Of a DNA stretch of 64,000 nt, positions 1-8,232 are shown piece after piece (position 1 is the stretch's first letter; each line of letters starts with the position of its first letter). The translations under genes were made by a program, and so were the position numbers. A model generated the notes under the pieces. That model was not told where the DNA came from, made no database searches, and worked only from the letters and a program-made list of their open reading frames with translations. This DNA comes from Eikenella corrodens (lineage in GTDB: Bacteria > Pseudomonadota > Gammaproteobacteria > Burkholderiales > Neisseriaceae), in contig NZ_CP034670.1 in the NCBI RefSeq assembly GCF_003990355.1, positions 1,426,001 through 1,490,000 on the forward strand, read 5' to 3'.

Positions 1-553
1 TTTGAAATGCAATGCCGATGTTGTTGAAAATATAGTAGCCCGCCATGGCAAAGTTCTGCCACGCTTCGCGGTTGGTGCCGTCGGCATACTGCTCCATCAT
101 TTCTTTATAGTTCTCAGCCAACATCGGCCCCTGGTTCAGACCGCCGATTTTGTCCACGCTCTCCGGCACAAAAGCCGTGAGTAAAAAAGCCACGATAAAC
201 GGCAGGTAAAACAGCGCATGCGCTAGCCACACCAGTTTTTTCTCGCGCCGTACCAGCTGCGGGAAACCTTGCATTACGAAATCACGGAAGCGCACCCACA
301 GCGATACCTGCTGCCCCACATACAAAAGCTGGTGCGCGCGTTCGCACAGATATTGCAGATAATCGGTAAGGCCGCCGGAATAGCAGCGGTCGGTGGCCAC
401 CGCCAAATGATGGCAAACCGTGCGGTAGTCCTGCATAAACAAAGCGGTTTTCTGCGCACTCAGGCTGCCGCGCCGTTTTTCCAGCTGCTGCAAATCCTGC
501 TCGAACGTGCGCCAGAACGCCTGATGTTGTTCTTCAAAAAACAGTTGCCTCAC
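1..553 (-). CDS. SpoIIM-like (DUF95) membrane protein, 3' end cut by window edge
   Basis: The frame is open from a GTG at 553 down to the window edge, giving 184 residues. The N-terminal half is a soluble helical stretch (starting MRQLFFEEQHQAFW) rich in charged residues. A hydrophobic segment (LAHALFYLPFIVAFLLTAFV) follows at about residues 112-131, then a polar loop (GPMLAENYKEMMEQYADG) and a conserved-looking FNNIGIAF stretch at the edge, typical of the stage II sporulation protein M family. In non-sporulating bacteria this family has no established function and is usually encoded with RDD proteins and MoxR-type ATPases. The GTG overlaps the stop of the upstream RDD gene (GTGA), so the two are probably translationally coupled. 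The family assignment comes from recognising the sequence pattern, and the C-terminal membrane segments lie outside the window. Confidence 0.75.
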   Translation of the reverse strand, partial: MRQLFFEEQHQAFWRTFEQDLQQLEKRRGSLSAQKTALFMQDYRTVCHHLAVATDRCYSGGLTDYLQYLCERAHQLLYVGQQVSLWVRFRDFVMQGFPQLVRREKKLVWLAHALFYLPFIVAFLLTAFVPESVDKIGGLNQGPMLAENYKEMMEQYADGTNREAWQNFAMAGYYIFNNIGIAFQ

Positions 554-1326
554 GCCGCCTCCTTCCGCTGCTCACCGGCATAATATTTGGCCAAGCCCAA
601 AATCAGCCGCTCGGCGCTGCGTTCGTCTTCCTGTTGGCCGAAAATCGCCCCCACCATCATTTGCGCCAATTCGCCGGTGCGCGCCGCGCTCAAATGGCGG
701 CGGCGTTCCACAAAGCTCAAAATTGCCTGCTGCTCCTCACGCGTGAGCGCCACGGGCGGGGTAACCGCTTCGATATTGCCCAAATCCATGCGCTCGGCCT
801 GCCCGCGCGTTTTATCCACATACACCACCACTGTAGAAGCCATGATGTCGCCCAAGCGGCGGCCGTAGGGGTTGCACAGGCCGCAGATCATGCCGATGCC
901 GTAGAAAAAAGGCAGGCTGTCGAACACGCGCAGCAGGTTGCGCAGCAATGAAGCCGACCAGGAAATATGCGTGCCGTTGTCGTTGATCACGCGCAGGCCG
1001 AAAATTTTCTTACCCGGCGTCTGCCCGTTCCAGCACACTTCGAACACCACGAAATACAGCCACAATGTGAAAAAAATATTCACAAACAGCAGGAAGAAAA
1101 ACAAGCCTTTAACTGCACTGTTACCATCACCGTCGTTAACCGCACCGGAGAAGATAAAGCTGATCAACATAGAGGAAAGGATGATCCAAATGCCGCGCAG
1201 GATGAAATCGACAAACCAGGCGCGCGAGCGGGCGAATACCGAAGCCGGACGCAGATAAATATCGATGGCTTCCGGCGTTTCCACTTTAAGCAGGGTGTCC
1301 AGTCGCGAGAGAATGGGTTCAGACAT
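550..1326 (-). CDS. RDD family integral membrane protein
   Basis: A 258-residue protein counted from MSEPILSRLD; the open frame extends upstream to 1404, but the extra residues look non-coding. The RDD signature appears as arginine and aspartate in the first membrane helix region (FARSRAWFVDFILRGIW), and a second helix pair follows with a GQTPGKKIFGLRV motif that is very characteristic of the family. About three to four TM segments lie between residues 40 and 170. The C-terminal hundred residues are soluble and carry a helical LTREEQQAILSFVERR region. Biochemical roles of RDD proteins are mostly unknown; some affect ion transport. It overlaps the SpoIIM-like gene by four bases and is first in the pair. 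No clear Shine-Dalgarno precedes 1326, so the start is the weakest part of the call. Confidence 0.8.
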   Translation of the reverse strand: MSEPILSRLDTLLKVETPEAIDIYLRPASVFARSRAWFVDFILRGIWIILSSMLISFIFSGAVNDGDGNSAVKGLFFFLLFVNIFFTLWLYFVVFEVCWNGQTPGKKIFGLRVINDNGTHISWSASLLRNLLRVFDSLPFFYGIGMICGLCNPYGRRLGDIMASTVVVYVDKTRGQAERMDLGNIEAVTPPVALTREEQQAILSFVERRRHLSAARTGELAQMMVGAIFGQQEDERSAERLILGLAKYYAGEQRKEAA

Positions 1327-1711
1327 AATGAAAGGTTTGCCAAACGAAATGAACGATGAGACAAGAAAACGCCGAACTTTGCCCGAAAGACGGGTGTTTG
1401 GCAAGCCCTAAGAAAAACAGAAATACGGCTACGGCTGATTTTCTTGTATGCAAGAGGCTACCTAAAAACAAAATGGCCGCCCTTCTGCAATCTTAATAAA
1501 AGCAAACCAACACAACTTATTATTTTAGTGATACACCCATGTTTAACAGATAAACTGACATATTCTGCTAATAAACAACATTAAAATCAAACAATCTGCC
1601 CATTTTCCAGCCATTCGCCCGCAATTAACAAAATTTATCCGTTACACATCAAGACGGCGGCGGCTAAAACCATTATCATGCCGCCCTTTTAACCATTCTA
1701 AGGAAACACAC
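1327..1711. other. Divergent intergenic region between the RDD gene and mscL
   Basis: About 385 bases without a convincing gene. The stretch from about 1490 to 1640 is clearly more AT-rich than the surrounding coding DNA, as expected for a promoter region serving both directions. A degenerate uptake-sequence copy (AGGCTACCTAAA) lies near 1450. I could not identify a well-spaced -35/-10 pair with confidence. Confidence 0.4.
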
Positions 1712-2143
1712 ATGGCATTACGCGACGAATTCAAAGCATTTATTATGCGCGGCAACGTAATCGACCTTGCTGTCGGTATGGTAGTCGGCACCGCCTTCTC
1801 AGGCATCGTCAAATCATTGGTAGATGACGTGATCATGCCGCCCATCGGCCTGATTTTGGGCGGCGTAGACTTCTCCAACCTGTTCATCACCCTGAAATCG
1901 GGCGCCAACGCCCCTGCCGACGGCTACGCCACTTTGGCCGCCGCACAGGCCGCCGGTGCGGTTACGCTCAACATCGGCCTCTTCATCAACACCGTAATCA
2001 GCTTCCTGATCATTGCCACTGCCATCTTCGCCGTAATCAAAGGCATCAGCAAACTGCAAAAACCCGCTCCGGAAGAAGCTCCCGCCGAGCCTTCCGAAGA
2101 AATCCTGCTGTTGCGCGAAATCCGCGATTCGTTGAAAAAATAA
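1712..2143 (+). CDS. mscL: Large-conductance mechanosensitive channel MscL
   Basis: A 143-residue protein of the usual MscL length. It opens with a short amphipathic N-terminal helix (ALRDEFKAFIMRGNVIDLAVG) leading into the pore-lining first TM helix (VIDLAVGMVVGTAFSGIV), followed by the conserved DVIMPPIG turn. A periplasmic loop is followed by the second TM helix (LFINTVISFLIIATAIFAVI). The charged cytoplasmic C-terminal helix (EEILLLREIRDSLKK) is intact. The channel opens under membrane tension during hypo-osmotic shock and releases solutes. An AAGGAAAC Shine-Dalgarno lies seven bases before the ATG. It is monocistronic, flanked by its own promoter region and an uptake-sequence terminator. 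Confidence 0.97.
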   Translation: MALRDEFKAFIMRGNVIDLAVGMVVGTAFSGIVKSLVDDVIMPPIGLILGGVDFSNLFITLKSGANAPADGYATLAAAQAAGAVTLNIGLFINTVISFLIIATAIFAVIKGISKLQKPAPEEAPAEPSEEILLLREIRDSLKK

Positions 2144-2160
2144 TCGCTATTACGATGCAA

Positions 2161-2190
2161 AAGGCTACCTGAAAATTTTCAGGTAGCCTT
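2161..2190. terminator. Perfect DUS-pair palindrome, likely bidirectional terminator after mscL
   Basis: Two AGGCTACCTGAA copies in inverted orientation abut without a spacer to make a fully palindromic 30-mer, followed by a T-rich run. In Neisseriaceae such inverted uptake-sequence pairs commonly act as factor-independent terminators. It ends mscL, 18 bases after the stop codon. Confidence 0.75.
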
Positions 2191-2309
2191 TACTCTTGCC
2201 ATCGCACCCAATCATCCCAACCCCTTTTCTTAACTAGAAAGGCTACCTGAAAACGGGCTTGGCAAGATGGCTGCGAAGCCAAGAGTATCAAACGGCCTTT
2301 AGCCGCCAT

Positions 2310-3002
2310 TCAATCCGTTTCCCATTCCCGCAGCCAGCCGTTTGCCGCAAACGACACCGCCCGGTTGCCCGCCACGATAAAATGATCCAGCAGCCGCACG
2401 TCCAGCAGCGCCAACGCCTGCTGCAATTGTCGGGTAAAGGCCAGATCCGCCTCGGAAGGCTCGGCCGAGCCGCCGGGATGGTTGTGCGCGATAATCAGCG
2501 AAGCCGCATGATAGTGCAGGGCAAGTTTCGCCACTTCGCGGATATACACCGTGTTTTCCGCCACCGTGCCGCGCGACAGCTCCTGAAAGGCAATCAGCTT
2601 ATGGCTGCTGCTCAACAGCATCGCCACGCTCACTTCCACCGGCTCGTGCGCCAGTTGCAGCACCAGATAATCAGCCACCGCATCGGGCGAATCGAAAGCC
2701 GGGGTGTCGCGCATTTCCTCGGCCAGCAGGCGCCGCCCGATTTCCCGCACCACGGCAAACTGGCAATACGCCGCCTCGCCCATGCCCTTATGCTGCGTCA
2801 GTTCGGCGGCAGGCGCGGAAAACAGTCGGTTGAGTGAGCCGAATTCCTGCAGCAGGTAACGCGCCAAATCCACCGCGCTCATCCCCTGCGTGCCCACCCT
2901 TAGCAGGATGGCCAGCAACTCCGCGTCGCTCAATGCCCCCGCACCGCGATGCAGCAGTTTCTCACGCGGCCGCTCGTTTTCCGGCCAATGTTTGATGCCC
3001 AT
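2310..3002 (-). CDS. radC: RadC family protein (JAB/JAMM domain)
   Basis: A 230-residue protein counted from MGIKHWPENERP, which matches the usual RadC N-terminus; an AAGGAAAACG Shine-Dalgarno lies upstream. The N-terminal helix-hairpin-helix-like region contains LSDAELLAILLRVGT. The C-terminal JAMM metalloprotease-like fold carries the zinc motif HNHPGGSAEPSEAD with the preceding SLIIAHN strand. Despite the name, a DNA-repair role was withdrawn for E. coli RadC, and the cellular substrate is unknown. The gene is transcribed alone, and an isolated uptake sequence near 2241 lies beyond its 3' end. Confidence 0.93.
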   Translation of the reverse strand: MGIKHWPENERPREKLLHRGAGALSDAELLAILLRVGTQGMSAVDLARYLLQEFGSLNRLFSAPAAELTQHKGMGEAAYCQFAVVREIGRRLLAEEMRDTPAFDSPDAVADYLVLQLAHEPVEVSVAMLLSSSHKLIAFQELSRGTVAENTVYIREVAKLALHYHAASLIIAHNHPGGSAEPSEADLAFTRQLQQALALLDVRLLDHFIVAGNRAVSFAANGWLREWETD

Positions 3003-3278
3003 CTTAACGTTTTCCTTTGCGTGTGTGCGAAATGCCGGATTATACAGGAGCGGCACGATACCAAAGGCTTATAAACGAATCCGCCGGAGAGAGCATTTGA
3101 CCTGCCTCATAAAAAGAACTTTACGCTTCCATAGCTTGCGTAAAAGGGTTGGAAAAAGCCGTGCCAAACGGCTACAATTCGCCACCTTTTCAGTTTTCGG
3201 CCGCCCCGTCCGGAGAACACCCCGCCGGGAAGGTTACCTGAAAAAGTTTGAACAAAAATAATCGGAGTGAAATAAACT

Positions 3279-3539
3279 ATGGCAACCAAAGGACAAATGT
3301 TACAAGATCCTTTTTTGAACGCACTGCGCAAAGAACACGTGCCGGTATCCATCTATTTGGTGAACGGCATCAAACTGCAAGGACAGGTAGAGTCGTTTGA
3401 CCAATATGTGGTGCTGCTGCGCAACACTTCGGTAACGCAAATGGTGTACAAACACGCGATTTCCACCATTGTTCCGGCACGCGCCGTGAGCCTGCAGCCG
3501 CCCGCCGAGCAGAAACCTGCCGCCGAAGCCGAGCAATAA
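3279..3539 (+). CDS. hfq: RNA chaperone Hfq
   Basis: An 86-residue Sm-like protein. The Sm1 region (KGQMLQDPFLNALRKEHVPVSIYLVNGIKLQGQVESFDQYVVLLRN) and the Sm2 motif (YKHAISTIVPAR) are complete, including the distal and proximal RNA-face residues Q8, K31-like lysine, Y55-like and the KH pair. The C-terminal tail is short, rich in Pro, Ala and Glu, and likely disordered. Hfq hexamers promote pairing of small RNAs with mRNA targets. An ATCGGAGTG Shine-Dalgarno precedes the ATG. The gene has its own terminator at 3554-3587, and mtnN follows in the same direction. Confidence 0.97.
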   Translation: MATKGQMLQDPFLNALRKEHVPVSIYLVNGIKLQGQVESFDQYVVLLRNTSVTQMVYKHAISTIVPARAVSLQPPAEQKPAAEAEQ

Positions 3540-3553
3540 GCAGGCATCCCCAG

Positions 3554-3587
3554 CGCACTGGCTGTTGCTCACAGGCAGTGCGTTTTT
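3554..3587 (+). terminator. Rho-independent terminator after hfq
   Basis: The stem CGCACTG/CAGTGCG is followed immediately by five T residues, 15 bases after the hfq stop. It does not use uptake sequences, unlike most terminators in the window. Confidence 0.7.
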
Positions 3588-3648
3588 GCTATCCATACGC
3601 CGCCCGCGCCCATTGCCCGTGCAGGCGGTTTGATAAGAAGAACCCATC

Positions 3649-4344
3649 ATGCCCCAAACCATCGCCCTCATCGGCGCCATGCCGCCGGAAATCTCCCTGC
3701 TTCAAGAGAGCCTGCAAAACCTGCGCAGCGAACACCTGGCCGATTTCGATATCTACTGCGGCGAATACGCCGGTAAGAACGTCGTATTGGCCTTAAGCGG
3801 CATCGGCAAAGTGAACGCCGCGCTCAGCACCGCCCTGGTGCTGCAGCACCGCCCCGATTTCGTCATCAACACCGGCAGCGCAGGCGGACTGGGCAGCGGG
3901 CTGAAAGTGGGCGACGTGGTAATCGGCACGCAAACCGCGCACCACGATGTGGACGTTACCGCCTTCGGCTACGCCATCGGCCATGTGCCGCGAATGCCCG
4001 CGCGTTTCGAATCCGACCCCGCCCTGTGCGCCGCCGCCGAAAAAGCCGCCGCCGCATTCGAACACGCCGCCGTGCACCGCGGCTTAATCGTGAGCGGCGA
4101 CCAATTCGTGCACAGCAGCGAATCCGTGGCCGAAGTGCGCCGCCATTTCCCCGACGCGCAGGCAGTGGAAATGGAAGCCGCCGCCATCGCCCAAAGCTGC
4201 CACCGCTTCGGCGTGCCGTTTGTGGTGGTTCGCGCCATTTCCGACCTCGCCGACGAAGAAGCCGACACCAGCTTTGAAACCTTTTTGAAAACCGCCTCCG
4301 TGCATTCGGCCAAAATGGTATTGCAGCTGATTGAAGCGCTTTAA
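3649..4344 (+). CDS. mtnN: 5'-methylthioadenosine/S-adenosylhomocysteine nucleosidase
   Basis: A 231-residue phosphorylase-fold nucleosidase (MTAN, Pfs). It cleaves methylthioadenosine, S-adenosylhomocysteine and 5'-deoxyadenosine to adenine plus the ribosyl product, recycling inhibitory by-products of methylation and polyamine synthesis and feeding the AI-2 route. The N-terminal GAMPPEI motif keeps the catalytic glutamate (E14 here, E12 in E. coli), though the usual EE before it is PP. The NTGSAGGL loop, the VEMEAAAIA ribose-binding motif and the catalytic aspartate in RAISDLAD are all present. The start follows an AAGAAGAA Shine-Dalgarno. It is probably transcribed separately from hfq. Confidence 0.95.
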   Translation: MPQTIALIGAMPPEISLLQESLQNLRSEHLADFDIYCGEYAGKNVVLALSGIGKVNAALSTALVLQHRPDFVINTGSAGGLGSGLKVGDVVIGTQTAHHDVDVTAFGYAIGHVPRMPARFESDPALCAAAEKAAAAFEHAAVHRGLIVSGDQFVHSSESVAEVRRHFPDAQAVEMEAAAIAQSCHRFGVPFVVVRAISDLADEEADTSFETFLKTASVHSAKMVLQLIEAL

Positions 4345-4441
4345 GGCTACCTGAAAAATTAAACCGGCATAAAAACAAACGGCTACCCGTTTAGTACAGC
4401 GCAGCCATACCGTCCGCCTGCCGCCAAGAGGCTACCTGAAA

Positions 4442-4834
4442 ATGCACCCGTCTTATAGCCAGCCCGCTCTGATTGCCGTCGGCGCCGCCATCGGCGCCTT
4501 GTTGCGTTGGCAACTGGGTTTGCGTTTCAATCCGCTGTTTGCCCAATTCGCTTTCGGCACTTGGCTGTCCAACCTGCTCGGCTGCCTGCTGGCCGGTGCG
4601 GTATTGGGCTTACTGTTGGCCGGCAAGCCGCTTGCCCAGCCGCTGCAAAATGCGCTGGCAGTGGGCTTCCTCGGCAGCCTCACTACCTTTTCCGCGCTCT
4701 CCGGCGAAGTATCCGAACGCCTGCTGAATAAGCAATGGCTGCCCGCCGGCCTGATTCTGGCGCTGCACACCATATGCGGCATCGCCGCCACCCTGCTGGC
4801 CGCCGCTGCCGTGCAACGTTTAATCAGAAACTAA
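4442..4834 (+). CDS. crcB: Fluoride efflux channel CrcB/Fluc
   Basis: A 130-residue protein with four TM segments, the usual size for one subunit of the dual-topology Fluc dimer, which exports fluoride from the cytoplasm. Diagnostic motifs are GAAIGALLRW in helix 1, GTWLSNLLGCLLAG in helix 2 (family asparagine retained) and GFLGSLTTFSALSGE in helix 3, which aligns with the family GFCGGLTTFSTF. The second glycine of that motif is Ser here. The ATG sits just three bases after an uptake sequence, so the GAGG of GAGGCTACCTGAA may double as the Shine-Dalgarno. argS follows 44 bases downstream in the same direction. Confidence 0.93.
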   Translation: MHPSYSQPALIAVGAAIGALLRWQLGLRFNPLFAQFAFGTWLSNLLGCLLAGAVLGLLLAGKPLAQPLQNALAVGFLGSLTTFSALSGEVSERLLNKQWLPAGLILALHTICGIAATLLAAAAVQRLIRN

Positions 4835-4878
4835 ATCACAGATTTTTTTATCGTTTATCTACCCAAGCTGAAAACATC

Positions 4879-6597
4879 ATGAACTTATCCCACCTCCTCA
4901 ACCGCGAAGCCGAACAGGCCTTTGCCGCGGCCGGTATCAAAGGCGCGCCGGTAGTATTGCAACCGGCCAAAAACCCCGAGTTCGGCGATTTCCAAATCAA
5001 CGGCGTGATGGGCGCTGCCAAGCAGCGCAAACAAAACCCGCGCGAGCTGGCGCAGAAAGTGGCCGACGCGATGGGCGGCAACGGGCTGATTGCCTCCGCC
5101 GAAGTGGCCGGCCCCGGCTTCATCAACCTGCGCCTGAACCCGCAATTTTTGGCCAAACAAGTGCACGCCGCCCTGCAAAGCGGCCGCCTCGGCGTGGCGC
5201 AGGCCGCCGCACCGCAAACCATCGTCATCGACTACTCCTCGCCCAACCTGGCCAAAGAAATGCACGTCGGCCACCTGCGCTCCAGCATCATCGGCGACAG
5301 CTTAAACCGCGTCCACTCCTTCCTCGGCCACCGTGTCATCGCGCAAAACCACGTGGGCGACTGGGGCACCCAATTCGGCATGTTGGTGGCCTACTTGGTG
5401 GAACAGCAGGCGCAAAACGAACATTTCGAACTGGCCGACCTGGAGCAGTTCTACCGCAATGCCAAAGTGCGTTTCGACGAAGACCCGGCCTTTGCCGACA
5501 CCGCGCGCGAATACGTGGTGAAACTGCAAGGCGGCGACGAAGCCGTGCTCGCACTGTGGCGGCAGTTTGTGGAAATATCACTGCAACATGCCGAAAAAGT
5601 GTATGCCAAACTCGGCTTGCTACTCACACGCGAAGACGTGGCCGGCGAATCCAAATACAACGACGACCTGCAACCCGTGGTAGACGACTTAATCGCCAAA
5701 GGCCTGGCCGTGGAAGACGACGGCGCGAAAGTGGTCTTCCTCGACGAATTTAAAAACAAAGAAGGTGAACCTGCCGCTTACATCGTGCAGAAAAAAGGCG
5801 GCGGTTTCCTCTATTCCACCACCGATTTGGCCTGCATCCGCGACTACGTGGGCCGGCTCAAAGGCAACCGCCTGCTTTATGTAGTCGACCACCGCCAAGG
5901 CCTGCATTTCGGCCAACTATTTGCCACTTCCCGCCTGGCAGGCTACCTGCCCGAAAGCGTACAAGCCGAATTCATCGGCTTCGGCACCATGATGGGCAAA
6001 GACGGCAAACCCTTCAAAACCCGCAGCGGCGACACCGTGAAGCTGGTTGAACTGCTCGATGAAGCCGTAGAACGCGCCACTGCCTTGGTGAAAGAGAAAA
6101 ATCCCGAACTGGACAATGCCACCGCCGCCCAAATCGCCCGCAGCGTCGGCATCGGTGCCGTGAAATACGCTGATTTGAGCAAAAACCGCACCAGCGACTA
6201 CATCTTCGATTGGGACAATATGCTCTCCTTCGAAGGCAACACCGCCCCCTATTTGCAATACGCCTACACCCGCGTGCAAAGTGTGTTGAAAAAAGCCGGC
6301 GAATGGAGCCGAACCGAACAACCCGTGCTCACCGAGCCCCTGGAATGCCAGCTTGCCGCCGAGCTTTTGAAGTTTGAAGACGTGCTGCAAACCGTGGCCG
6401 ACAGCTCCTACCCGCACTATCTCGCCGCCTACCTCTACCAAGTGGCCACCCTATTCTCCCGCTTCTACGAAGCCTGCCCCATCCTCAAAGCCGAAGGCAG
6501 CGTCCGCAACACCCGCCTGCAGCTGGCCGCCCTCACCGGCCAAACCCTGCAAACCGGCCTCAATCTCTTGGGCATTGATACGCTGGAAGTGATGTAA
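4879..6597 (+). CDS. argS: Arginyl-tRNA synthetase
   Basis: A 572-residue class I synthetase counted from MNLSHLLNREAE, the same length as I know for Neisseria ArgS; the open frame extends further upstream through crcB but that part is spurious. It charges tRNA-Arg with arginine in an ATP-dependent reaction that needs the tRNA for activation. The N-terminal additional domain is followed by the HIGH-like motif (EMHVGHLRSS) at about residues 129-138. The KMSKS-loop equivalent is FGTMMGKDGKPFKTRSG, with no canonical KMSKS, as in many ArgS. The C-terminal anticodon-binding helical domain ends with LLGIDTLEVM. A DUS-pair terminator follows. Confidence 0.97.
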   Translation: MNLSHLLNREAEQAFAAAGIKGAPVVLQPAKNPEFGDFQINGVMGAAKQRKQNPRELAQKVADAMGGNGLIASAEVAGPGFINLRLNPQFLAKQVHAALQSGRLGVAQAAAPQTIVIDYSSPNLAKEMHVGHLRSSIIGDSLNRVHSFLGHRVIAQNHVGDWGTQFGMLVAYLVEQQAQNEHFELADLEQFYRNAKVRFDEDPAFADTAREYVVKLQGGDEAVLALWRQFVEISLQHAEKVYAKLGLLLTREDVAGESKYNDDLQPVVDDLIAKGLAVEDDGAKVVFLDEFKNKEGEPAAYIVQKKGGGFLYSTTDLACIRDYVGRLKGNRLLYVVDHRQGLHFGQLFATSRLAGYLPESVQAEFIGFGTMMGKDGKPFKTRSGDTVKLVELLDEAVERATALVKEKNPELDNATAAQIARSVGIGAVKYADLSKNRTSDYIFDWDNMLSFEGNTAPYLQYAYTRVQSVLKKAGEWSRTEQPVLTEPLECQLAAELLKFEDVLQTVADSSYPHYLAAYLYQVATLFSRFYEACPILKAEGSVRNTRLQLAALTGQTLQTGLNLLGIDTLEVM

Positions 6598-6620
6598 GCC
6601 TCAACACTGCCGCATGACAA

Positions 6621-6656
6621 ACAGGCTACCTGAAAGTTTTCAGGTAGCCTGTTTTT
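6621..6656. terminator. DUS-pair terminator after argS
   Basis: Inverted AGGCTACCTGAA copies are separated by a short AGTT loop and followed by GTTTTT. The hairpin lies 24 bases after the argS stop and between convergent argS and rpiA, so it may serve both strands. At 6671-6682 there is a variant copy, TTCAGGCAGCCT, and at 6699-6710 another AGGCTACCTGAA-like core (GGGCTACCTGAA). Confidence 0.75.
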
Positions 6657-6767
6657 ACGGCTGTTTGATTTTCAGGCAGCCTATGGAAACCATAGGGGCT
6701 ACCTGAAATTTCTTGCGCGATACAGCGGCACAACGACGCTGCCTTGTCTGATATGGGTAGGAAGCAA

Positions 6768-7436
6768 TCAGCCGCCGATTTTAATCACCTCCGCGCCGCC
6801 TTCACGGCCGATAATCAGTACGTGGGCGGGATGGCGGGCGAACAGGCCGTTTTCCACGATGCCGGGAATGCGGTTGAGCTCGTCTTCCAGTTTGAGCGGC
6901 TCGTTGATGGGCATATCGTGCACGTCGATGATTTTGTGGCCGCTGTCGGTGGTGAAATTCAAGCGGAGCTGTGGGCTGCCGCCGTATTTGAGCAGCTGGC
7001 GCGATACCAGCGAGCGGGCGGCGGGGATGATTTCGATCGGCAGCGGGAATTTGCCCAGCCGGGAAACGTATTTGCTTTCATCTACGATGCAGACGAATTT
7101 TTCGGCGGCGCTGGCCACGATTTTTTCGGCCAACAGCGCGCCGCCGCCGCCTTTAATCATTTGCAGGCTGTGGTTGACTTCGTCGGCGCCGTCGATATAC
7201 ACGGACAGATCGTCCACCTCGGTAAGCGGCACTTCGGGGATGCCGTGTTGTTTTAAGAGTTCGCTGGTGGCTTTGGAGGTGGAAACGGCGCCTTTGATGC
7301 GGATGCCGCTATTGGCCAGTTCTTCGATGAAAAAGTTTACGGTGCTGCCGGTGCCGATGCCGATGTAGGCGTTTTCGGGCACGAATTCGAGGGCTTTTTT
7401 GGCGGCGGTGCGTTTGAGTTGGTCTTGGGCGGACAT
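6768..7436 (-). CDS. rpiA: Ribose-5-phosphate isomerase A
   Basis: A 222-residue enzyme interconverting ribose 5-phosphate and ribulose 5-phosphate in the non-oxidative pentose phosphate pathway. Visible motifs are the phosphate-binding GIGTGSTVNFFIEEL, the YIDGADEV loop with catalytic aspartates, and MIKGGGGALLAEKIVASAA, whose glutamate is the catalytic base in the family. The start is supported by an AAGGAGA Shine-Dalgarno at the correct distance. It is convergent with argS. The next gene on the same strand (7566-8204) ends 129 bases upstream, with a single uptake sequence between. Confidence 0.97.
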   Translation of the reverse strand: MSAQDQLKRTAAKKALEFVPENAYIGIGTGSTVNFFIEELANSGIRIKGAVSTSKATSELLKQHGIPEVPLTEVDDLSVYIDGADEVNHSLQMIKGGGGALLAEKIVASAAEKFVCIVDESKYVSRLGKFPLPIEIIPAARSLVSRQLLKYGGSPQLRLNFTTDSGHKIIDVHDMPINEPLKLEDELNRIPGIVENGLFARHPAHVLIIGREGGAEVIKIGG

Positions 7437-7565
7437 GGGTTCTCCTTGGATTGTTGTTTCGGCGGCGCGGGAAAGCAGCCGATGTTTTCAGGTAGCCTTA
7501 TTCTACTATGCGGGCGGGAGTTTGGGTATGCGGTCGCCCTGCCCTTTTGCTTTGGCGGACGGGGT

Positions 7566-8204
7566 TTAGAACTTTGCCCAGCCGGCAAAATCTTTTTTAA
7601 TTTCCCAGCCTTTTTTCGTAAGCCCGGCGGCATCGGTGGGGAATAAATCCATGATGCAGTCTTGCCATGCGCCGGAAAGGCCTTCCTTGCAGGGGTAGGC
7701 GTATTGCGTTTGTTTCCGCAAGCGCAAACCGGCTTGCAGCAGCGCGCTGAGGCGGTTGAGCAATTCGTGCACGGCGGTTTCGCCCAGTTCGTCGAAATAA
7801 TCTTGGCGGAAGCTGAGCAGCAGGCCGCTCTGCGGCAGGCCGACATAGGTGGCGTCATGCAGCATCAGGGTAAGTGCCGGTGTGGTGTCTTGCTTGGAAC
7901 AGGTAACGGGGCTGGGGAAATCGGCACTGAGGTAGGAAAATTTAAAGGTTTCCGGCTGGGCGCTGAGGTAGTAGTTATCGGCAAGTTTTTGCAACACTTC
8001 CGAGCGCCACGATAGGCGGCCGAGTTTGACTTTCCCGTTGCTGTCATATTGGCTGGCACCGATGCGCGGTATGCCTTTGATTTTTCCTGCGAAGGGGGTG
8101 ATTTCGCTGATGAAGGTGGGCCAGAAGGCGCGGTTTTCAAGGTGTTGCTTGATGCTGAGCGGGGCGAGGAGAATGAAGTTTTGGTGGAGATTGGTGAATT
8201 TCAT
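7566..8204 (-). CDS. Hypothetical protein, not recognised
   Basis: A 212-residue soluble protein that I do not recognise. It has no signal peptide, no TM segment and no repeat. The sequence begins MKFTNLHQNFILLAPLSIKQ and ends EIKKDFAGWAKF. There are only two cysteines (C102 and C168 region), and aromatic residues are frequent. A LSFRQDYFDELGETAVHELLNRLSALL stretch should form an amphipathic helix. Base composition is slightly less GC-biased than in the flanking genes. It stands between rpiA and ispF on the same strand, separated from ispF by three uptake sequences, and looks like a stand-alone gene. The frame is long, lacks competing ORFs and has codon use consistent with being real. Confidence 0.65.
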   Translation of the reverse strand: MKFTNLHQNFILLAPLSIKQHLENRAFWPTFISEITPFAGKIKGIPRIGASQYDSNGKVKLGRLSWRSEVLQKLADNYYLSAQPETFKFSYLSADFPSPVTCSKQDTTPALTLMLHDATYVGLPQSGLLLSFRQDYFDELGETAVHELLNRLSALLQAGLRLRKQTQYAYPCKEGLSGAWQDCIMDLFPTDAAGLTKKGWEIKKDFAGWAKF

Positions 8205-8232
8205 CGTACGGCCTTTCTAGCGGGTGGCAGAG

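Noticed and set aside
4735..4878. Upstream start for argS at 4735
   Set aside because: The extra residues are a shadow of crcB in another frame. The ATG at 4879 gives the normal family N-terminus and length.
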